From: Avena insularis
Taxonomy: Eukaryota; Streptophyta; Magnoliopsida; Poales; Poaceae
NCBI GenBank assembly: GCA_023614405.1
Contig: JAJUPC010000227.1
Coordinates: 434,001-498,000, forward strand
Direction: 5' to 3'
DNA length: 64,000 bases
A program made the position numbers and the translations under genes. Under the pieces are notes generated by a model. That model had not been told where the DNA came from, searched no databases, and saw only the letters and a program-made list of their open reading frames with translations. Of this stretch, positions 29,047 to 40,878 are shown one piece after another. The stretch's first letter is position 1, and each line of letters opens with the position of its first letter.

Positions 29047-29763
29047 TGGTCGATCCATGTGTGGTTTGTGGAAAGAACACACATGCAATGACACTGGGGA
29101 TCCATGTGTGGTTTGTGGAAAGAACACACATGCAATGACCACTGGTGCATCCATGTGTGGTTTGTAGAAAGAAGACACATGCAATGACACTGGTGGATCC
29201 ATATGTGGTTTGTGAAAATAACACACATGCAATGACTCTAGTGCTGCTTTTAGTATAAGAACACACATGCAATGACTCTAGTGGGTCCATATGTATTTTG
29301 TGAAAAGAACACACATGCAATGACTCTAGTGGATCCATATGTGGTTTGTGGAAAAGAACACACATGCAATGACCACTGGTTGATCCATATGTGGTTTGTG
29401 GAAAGAACACACATGCAATGACAGTGGTGGATCCATAAGTGGTTTGTGAAAAGAACACACATACAATGACTCTAGTGTTGGTTTTAGTATAAGAACACAC
29501 ATGCAATGACTCTAGTGGGTCCATATGTTGTTTGTGAAAAGAACACACGTGCAATGACTCTAGTGGATCTATAAGTGGTTTGTGGAAAAGAACAAATATG
29601 CAATAACCACTGGCTGATCCATGTGTCGTTCATGATAGGAACACACATGCAATGAACACTGGTGGATCCATATGTGGTTCTTGATAGGAACACACATGCA
29701 ATGACTCTAGTGGCTACATATGTGGTTTGTGAAAAGAACACACATGCAATGACTCTAGTGGAT
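29047..29763. repeat. Paralogue of window start 1-716
   Basis: From 29047 the monomer order repeats the first 716 bases of the window at an offset of about 29,046. Shared private variants include GTAGAAA monomers with GACACATG, and a CTGCTTTTAGTATAAG type B monomer near 200 and 29247. The match continues after the solo LTR: 34353 onward corresponds to 717 onward. The segment is thus the interrupted copy of a large duplication whose uninterrupted copy is at the window start. Confidence 0.8.
29759..29763. repeat. Target site duplication TGGAT (left)
   Basis: The five bases TGGAT, from a monomer's GGATCC region, directly precede the TGT start of the inserted element. They are repeated at 34348-34352. 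Confidence 0.88.
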
Positions 29764-32700
29764 TGTCACATCCCTAGATTTTCCAAATCTTATAATGTGA
29801 AAAATAAATAAAAAAATAAATTTTTTGTTGAAAATCAGGGTGAAAAGAAGCTTTTGTTCTAAAAGGAAACTTAAAATCCCATCTTGAACAAACTTTGGTT
29901 AAAGTTTGAATTCAACAAATCCAAATCAAGGGAAATGCATTCCTTAATGAATGTATCTGGAAATTTAAACATTTGGAAAATAAATCCAAATCCTAAAACC
30001 CTAATGGAATAAAAATCATTTCCAAGTTATCTCCAAGCCTATGGATTTGATCCGTATCAAAATTGATCAACAAACATTCACAATGGATCAAGAATGACAA
30101 ATAGAAATATTATAAGACCATAGAAATTGGTTTCACTTAAATTGGAACCATGGATAAATTCTTATGAATATAATAAGATAAGGAAATTGAATTTCCAAAG
30201 CTAATAAAGAACCTATCTATAAATCCATACCAAATTTTGATCAAATAAATCCTAAAGGGATTTAAAAAGATAAACAATTAATAAAGAAAGTTTTATTAAT
30301 TGGAATTACTATCTTGGATTTTTAAAAATAAAAAGATTTGGTTTTCAAAAGCAAAGATAGATTTATAAATAAAAATTATTTTATAGAGCCAAATTAATCT
30401 TGGCCCAGCTTTTAAATAAAATATTTTTGTTTTGATAAAAAGAGTAAAGGTTTATTTAAATAAAATAACAAGGATTTAAATATCCAATTTTATTTAAGTA
30501 AAGGCTTTTGCTTTTATTAAATAAACACTAAAACTTATTATTTTAAATAAGTTTTCCAAAGGTTTTTCAATAAAACCTACTGAAAAGGTTTTGGTTGGTT
30601 TATATTTCAAATAGAGTTTTAAAATAAATTAAACCCTATTTTGAATTAATAACTAAGGTCTATTTATTTAATTATTAATAGATCTTAAAAGAATAAAAAA
30701 AATTATTTTGTTTTGGACTTTGTTTTGTGTTATTAAACAGAACTAAAAATTTTACAAAGTTTGGTGGTGGTTTTGATTTGAATTGATGTTGAATTTATTA
30801 TTAAAACTTATTCGGTTTAAAACTAGGGCCTTTTGATTTATTTAAAAGACCCCAAAAAGAATAAAGTTTTATTCAAAAATTAATTTCAGAATGTGCTACT
30901 AATCAGTATTTAAATCCACACAAATTTTGACAAAGATTTGAAATCAAATGAGTGCTTGAAATAATTAAAGGAATTCAAAACAGAATTAAAGAAACAGAAA
31001 TGGAAAAACAGAAACAGTACAAAAAAAAAGAGAGTCAAACCGACCAGCACGACCCCTTCTCCCTCACGACCCCTTCATCGTCCTCACCCTGTTCATCGTC
31101 CTCACCCGCACGACCCCTTCTCCCTCCCTCGACGCCGTTACCTGCTGTGATTCCGCGGATTCAATACGCCATAATGCCGCGCTTTTACCTCGCCTTGACC
31201 ATGCTCGATAAAACGCCAGCGTCCCTTCTTCATTTCCCCTCTGACTCCTCCCCCAAGCACGCCACCAGGCCGCCTCAATTCCTCCCCGAGCACCTCTGTC
31301 TCTGATGACCTCCCTTGCCAATTTCGGCCAGCACACGCCACCTCTTGCCCCCTCGAGCACGCAGCTGTGATCAGCATTCCCAATGGACCCTTCTGCGGTA
31401 GTAGCTTCGCCATGGCGTCCACGAGTGTCGAGAACGACTTTCCCGAGCCAGCGCCGCCGTCTGCTCCAACTACGGCGACGTTCCCCGGTAAACCTGACCT
31501 CCCTCCTTTCCTCGTGGACACGATAGTGACTGCCATGATCTGACGAACCCAATGGTGCCTTCCGTTTGCCCTAGGGTGACCCCTATCCTCGCCCTCGACA
31601 ACCTCCAGCATCGCCGCCGTCTGGCTCTTCTCCGACGACGTGCACATGTAGTATCTGACCACCCCGAGCCCTCTCATTCACGCGAGAAGCTTTTCCTTGA
31701 TCTTGCGCGACTAACTGCGTCTTCATTTTCCCTCGGGGCGAACCACAGCTCCACCCTCGACGAGCTCCAGGACCATCTGACGCCGACCACGTCTCCGGCG
31801 AGCAATTAACCGCAACCTTGCGCGCCCCTCGTCAAACCATCAGCACATTGAGCATCGCCGTGACCCCCTGAGCCCGGTGAGCAACTCCCCTTTCTCCCTC
31901 ACCTCGTGTAGCATCGGCACCATCGTTGACCGACAGCTCCGCCGCCAGTAACCACCGCAGCGCCGCCCATCTGTGGCTGGTGTGCCTAGCACCGTTAGAT
32001 CGTAATCGTATGGCCACGATAGAACTTAACTGAAGCGGTAAGTAGCCTCTGCGTGCCGCACGATTTAACTTAAATCCAACGGCTGTCGTCGCGTGATCCA
32101 ACCGAAGCGGTACTGACGAATAGGAAGTCGCCGCGTGTCCAGCTGACGATTTAAAACAGATTTGTATGCAGATTTGAAAACCCTATAACATTTGATCCAC
32201 ATGTCCAAATTTTGCAAACTTTATGTCGTTGGATTCAGGAGAGCAAGACCTAGCCAACCATGCCCTTGGTTTAACAAATAGTATCTGTTAGTTTGCTTGT
32301 TTCTGCAGATTCTTTTGTGAGCTTGTTTAGAGTAGAAAAATTGTTTAAAATTGATTTTAGGGTTAAAACTTTGCAAAATGGTTTGTTGTGACCTTAATGA
32401 CCCTAGGAACTAACCCATGGTTTGGAAAATGGATTTGTAAAAGTTTAGAATGGATTACTTGGTTTAGTCCATTTCTAGCTAAATAAAACTATTGTTTTGT
32501 TTATGAAAAATGGTTTTGAGTAAAAACTTTGGAGAAAATGTTTTGGACCAAACCTACTGACCTTAGGAAACACTTTGTGATTTCAAAAATGAGTTTGGTG
32601 AAACAAAATAATGATTCTTTGATTTAAACTATTTATAGTCAAATAGAAATGTGGGTTTATTTATTAAAAATGGTTTTGGAAGAGAACCTTTGGAAAATGT

Positions 32701-34347
32701 TTTGTTTTAAACTCACTGACCCCAAATAACAAGTTTTGTGATTTGAAAACATATTTGGTGAACCCTATAGGTTAATGCCTTAGTAAAATATTTCTACACC
32801 ACATAAAATGATACTTTGTTTTTAAAATGGTTTATGAAGTGAAATCTTTTGAAAATGACTTTGCCACTTTACAAAATGACCAATAGGTGTTTTCAAATGT
32901 TTGTGACCCATTAGGAATCACTTCTTCAAACAAAACAAAGCTTGGCATGCTTGCATGCATTACTTTGACTTTGTCATTTTATGTGTTGTTTTGCTTGTTT
33001 GGTAGATTGAGTTTGTGCTTTGCTTGATTGATTTATAGTGACTTGAAGAGAGTGATTGTTGCAAGGACAAGGAGTGAACCTATACCCTCTACCAAAAAGG
33101 CAAGTGATGCTTCATACTTTGTCCCATTATTTTCACTATGCATTAGTGATATTTTCTAAGTAGGACTTGCATGGAATTTTGCTAAGTATAAACTATGCCA
33201 TGGGAAATCCTAGTAGATGAAACCTTAGTAGAAATTTCCTAAGTTAAGATTCCTACTACTATCATGCTTAGCTTAGCTAGTAGAAAACAAGGGTGGAATA
33301 TATATCCATGCTATGAAATATTTCTAAGTCTGTGGACTTGTGTTTTGTTTAATAAAACAACTAAGTGAATGAATCACCTGGGTGGAAAGGGACTTTCTTG
33401 GTGGTTTTTGGTTGAGTGGTTACACAAGGCCCATTTTTATGGTTTACCTTGTGTATCTCACTTGTGGATGGCCACCCAGGAACAAAGAGATTTGAGATGT
33501 CAAATGTTGAGAAGCTTCAAGTGCAGCCACTTGGCAATATGGGCTCTGCCTGGATCATATAGGTTGCAATAACTTAGCCAAATGGACAGTTGGTGGTAGG
33601 GGTTTGATAGGTTGGAGCGCGTCCATGTTGGTCTAAGGGAAGGCTTCTGAAAGATCTTGTCTTGGTGAAACCAAGTCTTGTGGGGAAAGTGCACCACCTC
33701 TGCAGAGTGAAAAATCTAAGTACTTAGCCATGTCCCTGGCAAAGGACAATTTGAGCATCAAGACATGGAAGCTATCAAGAATCTCCTCATCCCAATTTCT
33801 AAGTAAAAACTTGTGGTTAAACAAGGGTTTAAGGTTCACCAATTTCTATTGGTGGTTCCTTGGGAGATTTTGTCAAGCAAAAACTTAGTGTTTTCAAATG
33901 ATAAGGAAAATCTATTTTGAGCAAAGCAAGCCTAAGCTCCACTTAGCCAAATGCATATAGATGATAGACTCCACTATACTACCATAGTATCACTTGCCAA
34001 TACAATTCAAATGTATTGACCCTTGTGGTTGTAACTTGTTATGTTGCAGGTTTGATTGATATTAGTGAAGTTTAATGATTAGGATTACAAGTCTACAACC
34101 AACATGTCTGCTTGTGGCACTTTGAAGATGAAGGACCCCATGCTTATAGATATTCTGCTGCAATGTAATGTAATAGCCAAATGAGCTATGAAAGATGTAA
34201 AAAAACTATTTTATTCCTGGTTATAAAGTTGTATTATGACCTTTGTTTCTTGATATTACATCTTAACTGTGGATGCTAGCTATTGATCTAGGGACTAGCA
34301 TTGTAAACACAGGGGACTCTACCTTATTAAAGGTTGGGAACCTAACA
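29764..34347. mobile_element. 4584-bp solo LTR of an LTR retrotransposon
   Basis: The insertion begins TGTCACATCCC, ends GGGAACCTAACA and is flanked by a perfect 5-bp duplication, as LTR-retrotransposon insertions are. I see no internal copy of its own first bases, no primer site, no polypurine tract and no gag or pol motif. A solo LTR from recombination between two LTRs is therefore the simplest reading. The first 1.25 kb is AT-rich, about 31030-32150 is GC- and CpG-rich, and the rest is mixed. LTRs of several kb with a GC-rich interior are known from Del/Tekay-type Ty3/gypsy elements and from large retrotransposon derivatives (LARDs). I lean towards Ty3/gypsy but cannot name the family. Orientation is not proven. 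Confidence 0.78.
31030..32150. other. GC/CpG-rich interior of the solo LTR
   Basis: Between AT-rich flanks lies about 1.1 kb of CT-rich, CpG-rich sequence, with runs of CCCTTCTCCCTC and CGCCGCCGTC. Open frames of 85-179 codons occur on both strands (for example 31064-31552 and 31138-31677 minus, 30952-31305 plus). They have arginine- or proline-rich, low-complexity translations, no recognisable domain and overlap one another. They are better explained by base composition than by coding. The position within the LTR suggests a transcribed leader (R/U5), which is inference. Confidence 0.5.
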
Positions 34348-34352
34348 TGGAT
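34348..34352. repeat. Target site duplication TGGAT (right)
   Basis: Directly follows the ACA end of the solo LTR and is identical to 29759-29763. The satellite continues with CCATATG in phase. Confidence 0.88.
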
Positions 34353-37300
34353 CCATATGTTGTTTCTGGAAAGAACACATATGCAATGACACTGGTTGAT
34401 CCATATGTGGTTTGTGTAAGAACACACATGCAATGACTCAGGGGGGTCCATGTGTGGTTTGTGGAAAGAACACACATGCAATGACCACTGGTCGATCCAT
34501 GTGTGGTTTGTGGAAAGAACGCACATGCAATGACACCGGTGGATCCATATGTGGTTTGTGAAAAGAACACACATGCAATGACTCTAGTGCTGGTTTCAGT
34601 ATAAGAACACACATGCAATGACTCTAGTGGGTCCATATGTGGTTTGTGGAAAGAACACACATGCAATGACTCTAGTGGATCCATATGTGGTTTGAGGAAA
34701 AGAACACACATGCAATGACCACTGGTTCATCCATATATGGTTTGTGGAAAGAACACACATGCAATGAACACTGGTTGATCCATGGTTGGTTTGCAAAAAG
34801 AACACACATGCAATGCCATTGGGTGATCCATATGTGGTTTGTGAAAAGAACACACATACAATGCCATTGGTTAATCCATGTATGGTTTGTGGAAAGAACA
34901 CACATGCAATAACACTAGTGGATCCATATGTGGTTTGTGGAAAAAACACACATGCAATGACCACTGGTTGATCCATATGTCGTTTGTGGAAAGAACACAC
35001 ATGCAATGACACTGGTTGATCCATGTGTGGTTTGTGGAAAGAACACACATGCAATGCCATTGGTTGATACATATGTGGTTGGTGAAAAGAACACGCATGC
35101 AATGACTCTAGCGGATCCATATGTGGTTTGTGGAAAGAACACACATGCAATGACTCTAGTGGGTCCATACGTGGTTCATGTCAGGAACACACATGCAATG
35201 CCATTGGTGCATCCATGTGTGGTTTGTGGAAAGAACACACATGCAATGACTCTAGAGGGTTCATATGTGGCTTGTGAATAGAACACACATGCAATGACTC
35301 TAGTGGATCCATATGTGGTTTGTGGAAAACAACACACATGCAATGAACACTGGTGGATCCGTAAGTGGTTTGTGGAAAGAACACGCATGCAATAACATTG
35401 GTTGATCCATATGTGGTTTGCGGAAAGAACACACATGCAATTCCATTGGTTGATCCATATGTGGTTTGTGGAAAGAACACACATGCAATGCCATTGGTTG
35501 ATCCATGTGTGGCTTGTGAAAAGAATACACATGCAATGACTCTAGTGGGTCCATTTGTAGTTTGTGAAAAGAACACACATGCAATGACTCTAGTGGATCC
35601 ATATGTGGTTTGTGGAAAGAACACACATTCAATGAATCAAGTGGGTCCATATGTGGTTTGTCAAAAGAACACACATGCAATGACTCAGGGGGATCCATGT
35701 GTGGTTTGTGGAAAGAACACACATGCAATGACTCAGGGGGATCCATGTGTGGTTTGTGGAAAGAACGCACATGCAATGACACTCATGAAGCCATATGTGG
35801 TTTGTGAAAAGAACACACATGCAATGACTCTAGTGTTGGTTTTAGTATAAGAACACACATGCAATGACTCTAGTGGGTCCATATGTAGTTTGTGAAAAGA
35901 ACACACATGCAATGATCCTGTGGATCCATATGTGGTTGGTGGAAAAGAACGCACATGCAATAACCACTGGCTGATCCATGTGTCGTTCATGAGAGGAACA
36001 CACATGCAATGAACACTGGTGGATCCATATGTGGTTCTTGACAGGAACACACATGCAATGACTCTAGTGGCTCCATATGTGGTTTGTGAAAAGAACACAC
36101 ATGCAATGACTCTAGTGGATCCATATGTGGTTTGTGGAAAGAACAAATACGCAATGACACTGGTTGATCCATATGTGGTTTGTGTAAAGAACACACATGC
36201 AATGACTCAGGGGGGTCCATGTGTGGTTTGTGGAAAGAACACACACGCAATGACCACTGGTCGATCCATGTGTGGTTTGTGGAAAGAACGCACATGCAAT
36301 GACACTGGTGGATCCATATGTGGTTTGATAAAAGAACACACATGAAATGACTCTAGTGTTGGTTTTAGTATAAGAACACACATGCAATGACTCTAGTGGG
36401 TCCATATGTGGTTTGTGAAAAGAACACACATGCAATGACTCTAGTGGATCCATATGTGGTTTGTGGAAAAGAACACACATGCAATGACCACTGGTTGATC
36501 CATATGTGGTTTGTGGAAAGAACACACATGCAATGAACACTAGTTGATCCATGTGTGGTTTGCGAAAAGAACACACATGTAATGCCATTGGTTGATCCAT
36601 ATGTGGTTTGTTAAAAGAACACACATACAATGCCATTGGTTAATCCATGTGTGGTTTGTGGAAAGAACACACATGCAATAACTCTAGTGGATCCATATGT
36701 GGTTTGTGGAAAAGAACACACATGCAATGACACTGGTTGATCCATGTGTGGTTTGTGGAAAGAACACACATGCAATGCCATTGGTTGATCCATATGTGGT
36801 TTGTGAAAAGAACACACATGCAATGACTCTAGCGGATCCATATGTGGTTTGTGGAAAGAACTCACATGCAATGACTCTAGTGGGTCCATATGTGGTTCAT
36901 GTCAGGAACACACATGCAATGCCATTGGTGGATCCATGTGTGGTTTGTGGAAAGAACACACATGCAATGGCTCTAGTGGGTCCATATGTGGTTTGTGAAT
37001 AGAACACACATGCAATGACTCTAGTGGATCCATATGTGGTTTGTGGAAAAGAACACACATCCAATGAACACTCGTGGATCCGTAAGTGGTTTGTGGAAAG
37101 AACACACATGCAATGACATTGGTTGATCCATATGTTGTTTGTGGAAAGAACACACATGCAATGCCATTGGTTGATCCATATGTGGTTTGTGGAAAGAACA
37201 CACATGCAATGGTATTGTTGATCCATGTGTGGTTTGTGAAAAGAATACACATGCAATGACTGTAGTGGGTCCATTTATAGTTTGTGAAAAGAACACATAT

Positions 37301-40300
37301 GCAATGACCCTAGTGGATCCATATGTGGTTTGTGGAAAGAACACACATTCAATGACTCAAGTGGGTCCATATGTGGTTTGTGAAAAGAACACATATGCAA
37401 TGACTCAGGGGGATCCATGTGTGGTTTGTGGAAAGAACACACATGCAATGACCACTGGTCGATCCATGTGTGGTTTGTGGAAAGAACACACATGCAATGA
37501 CACTGGTGGATCCATATGTGGTTTGTGAAAAGAACACACATGCAATGACTCTAGTGCTTGTTTTAGTATAAGAACACACATGCAATGACTCTAGTGGGTC
37601 CATATGTAGTTCGTGAAAAGAACACGCATGCAATGACTCTAGTGGATACATATGTGTATTGGTGGAAAAGAGAACACATGCAATGACCACTCATTGATCC
37701 ATATGTGGTTTGTCGAAAGAACACATGCAGTGAACACTGGTTGATCCATGTGCGGTTTGTGAAAAGAACAAACATGCAATTCCATTGGTTGATCCATATG
37801 TGGTTTGTGAAAGGAACACACATGCAATGCCATTGGTTAATCCATGTGTGGTTTGTGGAAGGAACACACATGCAATGACTCTAGTGGATCCATATGTGGT
37901 TTGTGGAAAAGAACACACACGCAATAACCACTTGTTGATCCATATGTGGTTTGTGGAAAGAACACACATGCAATGAGACTGGTTGATCCATGTGTGGTTT
38001 GTGGAAAGAACAAACATGCAATGCCATTGGTTTATCCATATGTGGTTTGTGAAAAGAACACACATGCAATGACTCTACTGTATCCATATCAGGTTTTTGG
38101 AAAGAACACACATGCAATGACTCTAGTGGATCCATATGTGGTTAATGTCAGGAACACACATGCAATGCCATTGGTGGATCCATGTGTGGTTTGTGGAAAG
38201 AACATGCATGCAATGACTCTAGTGGGTCCATATGTGGTTTGTGAAAAGAACACACATGCAATGACTCTAGTGGATCCATATGTGGTTTGTGGATAAGAAC
38301 ACACATGCAATGAACACTGGTGGATCCGTAAGTGGTTTGTGGAAAGAACACACATGCAATGACACTGGTGGATCCATATGTGATTTGTGAAAAGAACACA
38401 CATGCAATGCCATTGGTTGATCCATGTGTGGTTTGTGAAAAGAACACACATGCAATGCCATTGGTTAATCCATGTGTGGTTTTTCAAAAGAACACACATG
38501 CAATGACTCTAGTGGATCCATATGTGGTTTGTGAAAAAGAACACACATGCAATGACCACTGGTTGATACATAAGTGGTTTGTGGAAAGAACACACATGCA
38601 ATGACACTGGTGGATCCATATGTGGTTTGTGAAAAGAACACACATGCAATGACTCTAGTGCTGGTTTTAGTATAAGAACACACATGCAATGACTCTAGTG
38701 GGTCCATATGTGGTTTGTGAAAAGAACACACATGCAATGACTCTAGTGGATCCATAAGTGGTTTGTGGAAAACAACACACATGCAATAATCACTGGCTGA
38801 TCCATGTGTGGTCCACGATAGGAACACACATGCAGTGAACAGTGGTGGATCCATATGTGGATCTTGAGAGGAACACACATGCAATGACTCTAGTGGGTCC
38901 ATATGTGGTTTGTGGAAAGAACACACATGCAATGACACTGATTGATCCATATGTGGTTTGTGGAAAGAACACACATGCAATGACTCGGGGGGATCCATGT
39001 GTGGATTGTGGAAAGAACACACATGCAATGACAACTGGTCGATGCATGTGTGGTTTGTGGACAGAACACACATGCAATGACACTGGTGGATCCATGTGTG
39101 GTTTGTGAAAATAACACACATGCAATGACTCTAGTGCTGGTTTTAGTATAAGAACACACATGCAATGACTCTAGTGGGTCCATATGTGGTTTGTGAAAAG
39201 AACACACATGCAATGACACTGGTTGATCCATATGTGGTTTGTGGAAAAGAATACACATGCAATGACCACTGGTTGATCCATATATGGTTTGTGGAAAGAA
39301 CTCACATGCAATGACACTTGTGGATCCATATGTGGTTTGTGAAAAGAACACACATGCAATGACTCTAGTGCTGGTTTTAGTATAAGAACACACAGGCAAT
39401 GACTCTAGTGGGTCCATATGTGGTTTGTGAAAAGAACACACGTGCAATGACTCTAGTGGATCCATAAGTGGTTTGTGGAAAAGTACACACATGCAATAGC
39501 CACGGGCTGATCCATGTGTGGTTCATGATAGGAAGACACATGCATTGACCACTAGTTGATCCATAAGTGGTTCTTGACAGGAACACACATGCAATGACTC
39601 TAGTGGGTCCATATGTGGTTTGCAAAAAGAACACACATGCAATGACACTAGTTGATCCATATGACGTTTGTGGAAAGAACACACATGCAATGACTCAGGA
39701 GGGTCCATATGTGGTTTGTGGAAAGAAGACACATGCAATGACCACTGGTCGATCCATGTGTGGTTTGTGGAAAGAACACACATGCAATCACACTGGTGGA
39801 TCCATATGTGGTTTGTGAAAAGAACACACATGCACTGACTCTAGTGTTGGTTTTAGTATAAGAACACACATGCAATGACTCTAGTGGGTCCATATGTGGT
39901 TTGTGAAAAGAACACACATGCAATTACTCTAGTGGATCCATATGTGGTTGGTGGAAAAGAACACACATGCAATGACCACTAGTTGATCCATAAGTGGTTT
40001 GTGGAAAGAACACATGCAGTGAACACTGGTTGATCCATGTGCGGCTTGTGAAAAGAACACACATGCAATGCCATTGGGTGATACATATGTGGTTTGTGAA
40101 AAGAACACACATGCAATGCCATTGGTTAATCCATGTGTGGTTTGTGGAAAGAACACACATGCAATGACTCTAGTGGATCCATATGTGGTTTGTGGAAAAG
40201 AACACACATGCAATAACCACTGGTTGATCCATATGTGGTTTGTGGAAAGAACACACATGCAATGACCACTGATTGATCCATAAGTGGTTTATGGAAAGAA

Positions 40301-40873
40301 CACACATGCAATGACACTGGTGGATCCATATGTGGTTTGTGAAAATAACACACATGCAATGACTCTAGTGCTGGTTTTAGTATAAGAACACACATGCAAT
40401 GACTCTAGTGGGTCCATATGTGGTTTGTGAAAAGAACACACGTGCAATGACTCTAGTGGATCCATAAGTGGTTTGTGGAAAAGAACACACATGCAATAAC
40501 CATTGGCTGATCCATGTGTGGTTCATGATAGGAACACACATGCAGTGAACACTGGTGGATTCATATGTGGATCTTGACAGGAACATACATGCAATGACTC
40601 TAGTGGATACATATGTGGTTGGTGGAAAAGAACACACATGCAATGACTCTAGTGGATCCATATGTGGTTTGTGAAAAGAACGCACGTGCAATGCCATTGG
40701 TTAATCCATGTGTGGTTTGTGGAAAGAACACACATGTAATGACACTGGTGGATCTATATGTGGTTTGTGAAAAGAACACACATGCAATAACCACTGGTTG
40801 ATCCATATGTGGTTTGTGGAAAGAACACACATCCAATGACACTGGTTGATCCATGTGTGGTTTGTGGAAAGAA

Positions 40874-40878
40874 CAAAC
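40874..40878. repeat. Target site duplication CAAAC (left)
   Basis: The five bases CAAAC precede the TGTTGG start of the copia element and are repeated at 49819-49823. They come from a monomer with the AACAAACATG variant. Confidence 0.95.

Larger units (their letters stand above)
1..29763. repeat. 48-bp satellite array, block A
   Basis: Tandem monomers with a 48-bp period fill this block without a break and continue past the left window edge. A typical monomer runs from 5483 to 5530. Its recognisable parts, in order, are CAATGACTCTAG, then TGGATCCATATGTGG, then TTTGTGGAAAG, then AACACACATG. Variants replace the CTCTAG part with CCACTGG, CACTGG, CCATTGG or CTCAGGGGG, and swap CATATG for CATGTG. 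Single-base indels give 47- and 49-bp copies. Most monomers carry a BamHI site (GGATCC), often joined to an NdeI site (CATATG). I do not recognise this as a named satellite. The monomers are organised into the HOR units listed separately. The array ends at the target duplication of the solo LTR. Confidence 0.97.
34348..40878. repeat. 48-bp satellite array, block B
   Basis: The same satellite resumes directly after the solo LTR and runs to the copia element. Its first part (34353 to about 36.35 kb) corresponds monomer by monomer to the window start from 717 onward, at an offset of about 33,635. From about 36.7 kb it corresponds to the region from 4548 onward, at an offset of 32,149. Block B therefore carries only one copy of the 1579-bp unit that is tandemly doubled at 940-4097, plus about two extra monomers. 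One extra monomer is visible near 35055-35100. From about 38.3 kb it matches the type of sequence found at 9.6 kb and then 20.5-21 kb. Confidence 0.96.

Noticed and set aside
205..29741. Dozens of 60-240 codon open frames with 16-residue periods
   Set aside because: They overlap in several frames on both strands, follow the 48-bp period and end wherever a monomer variant carries a stop. No domain, start context or unique sequence supports any of them as a gene.
30952..31305. 117-codon plus-strand frame in the solo LTR
   Set aside because: Lysine-rich then Ser/Pro-rich low-complexity translation crossing from AT-rich to CT-rich sequence, with no recognisable domain. It overlaps equally long minus-strand frames and lies inside an LTR.
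31064..31677. 162- and 179-codon minus-strand frames
   Set aside because: Arginine/glycine-rich translations expected from GC-rich sequence. They overlap each other in different frames and have no motif.
33369..33842. Short frames on both strands in the 3' part of the solo LTR
   Set aside because: No domain, mutually overlapping and within a non-coding LTR.
29764..40878. The two insertions as evidence for targeted integration into the satellite
   Set aside because: They hit different points of the monomer (GGATCC region and AACAAACATG). Two events in 50 kb are not more than expected in a transposon-rich genome.
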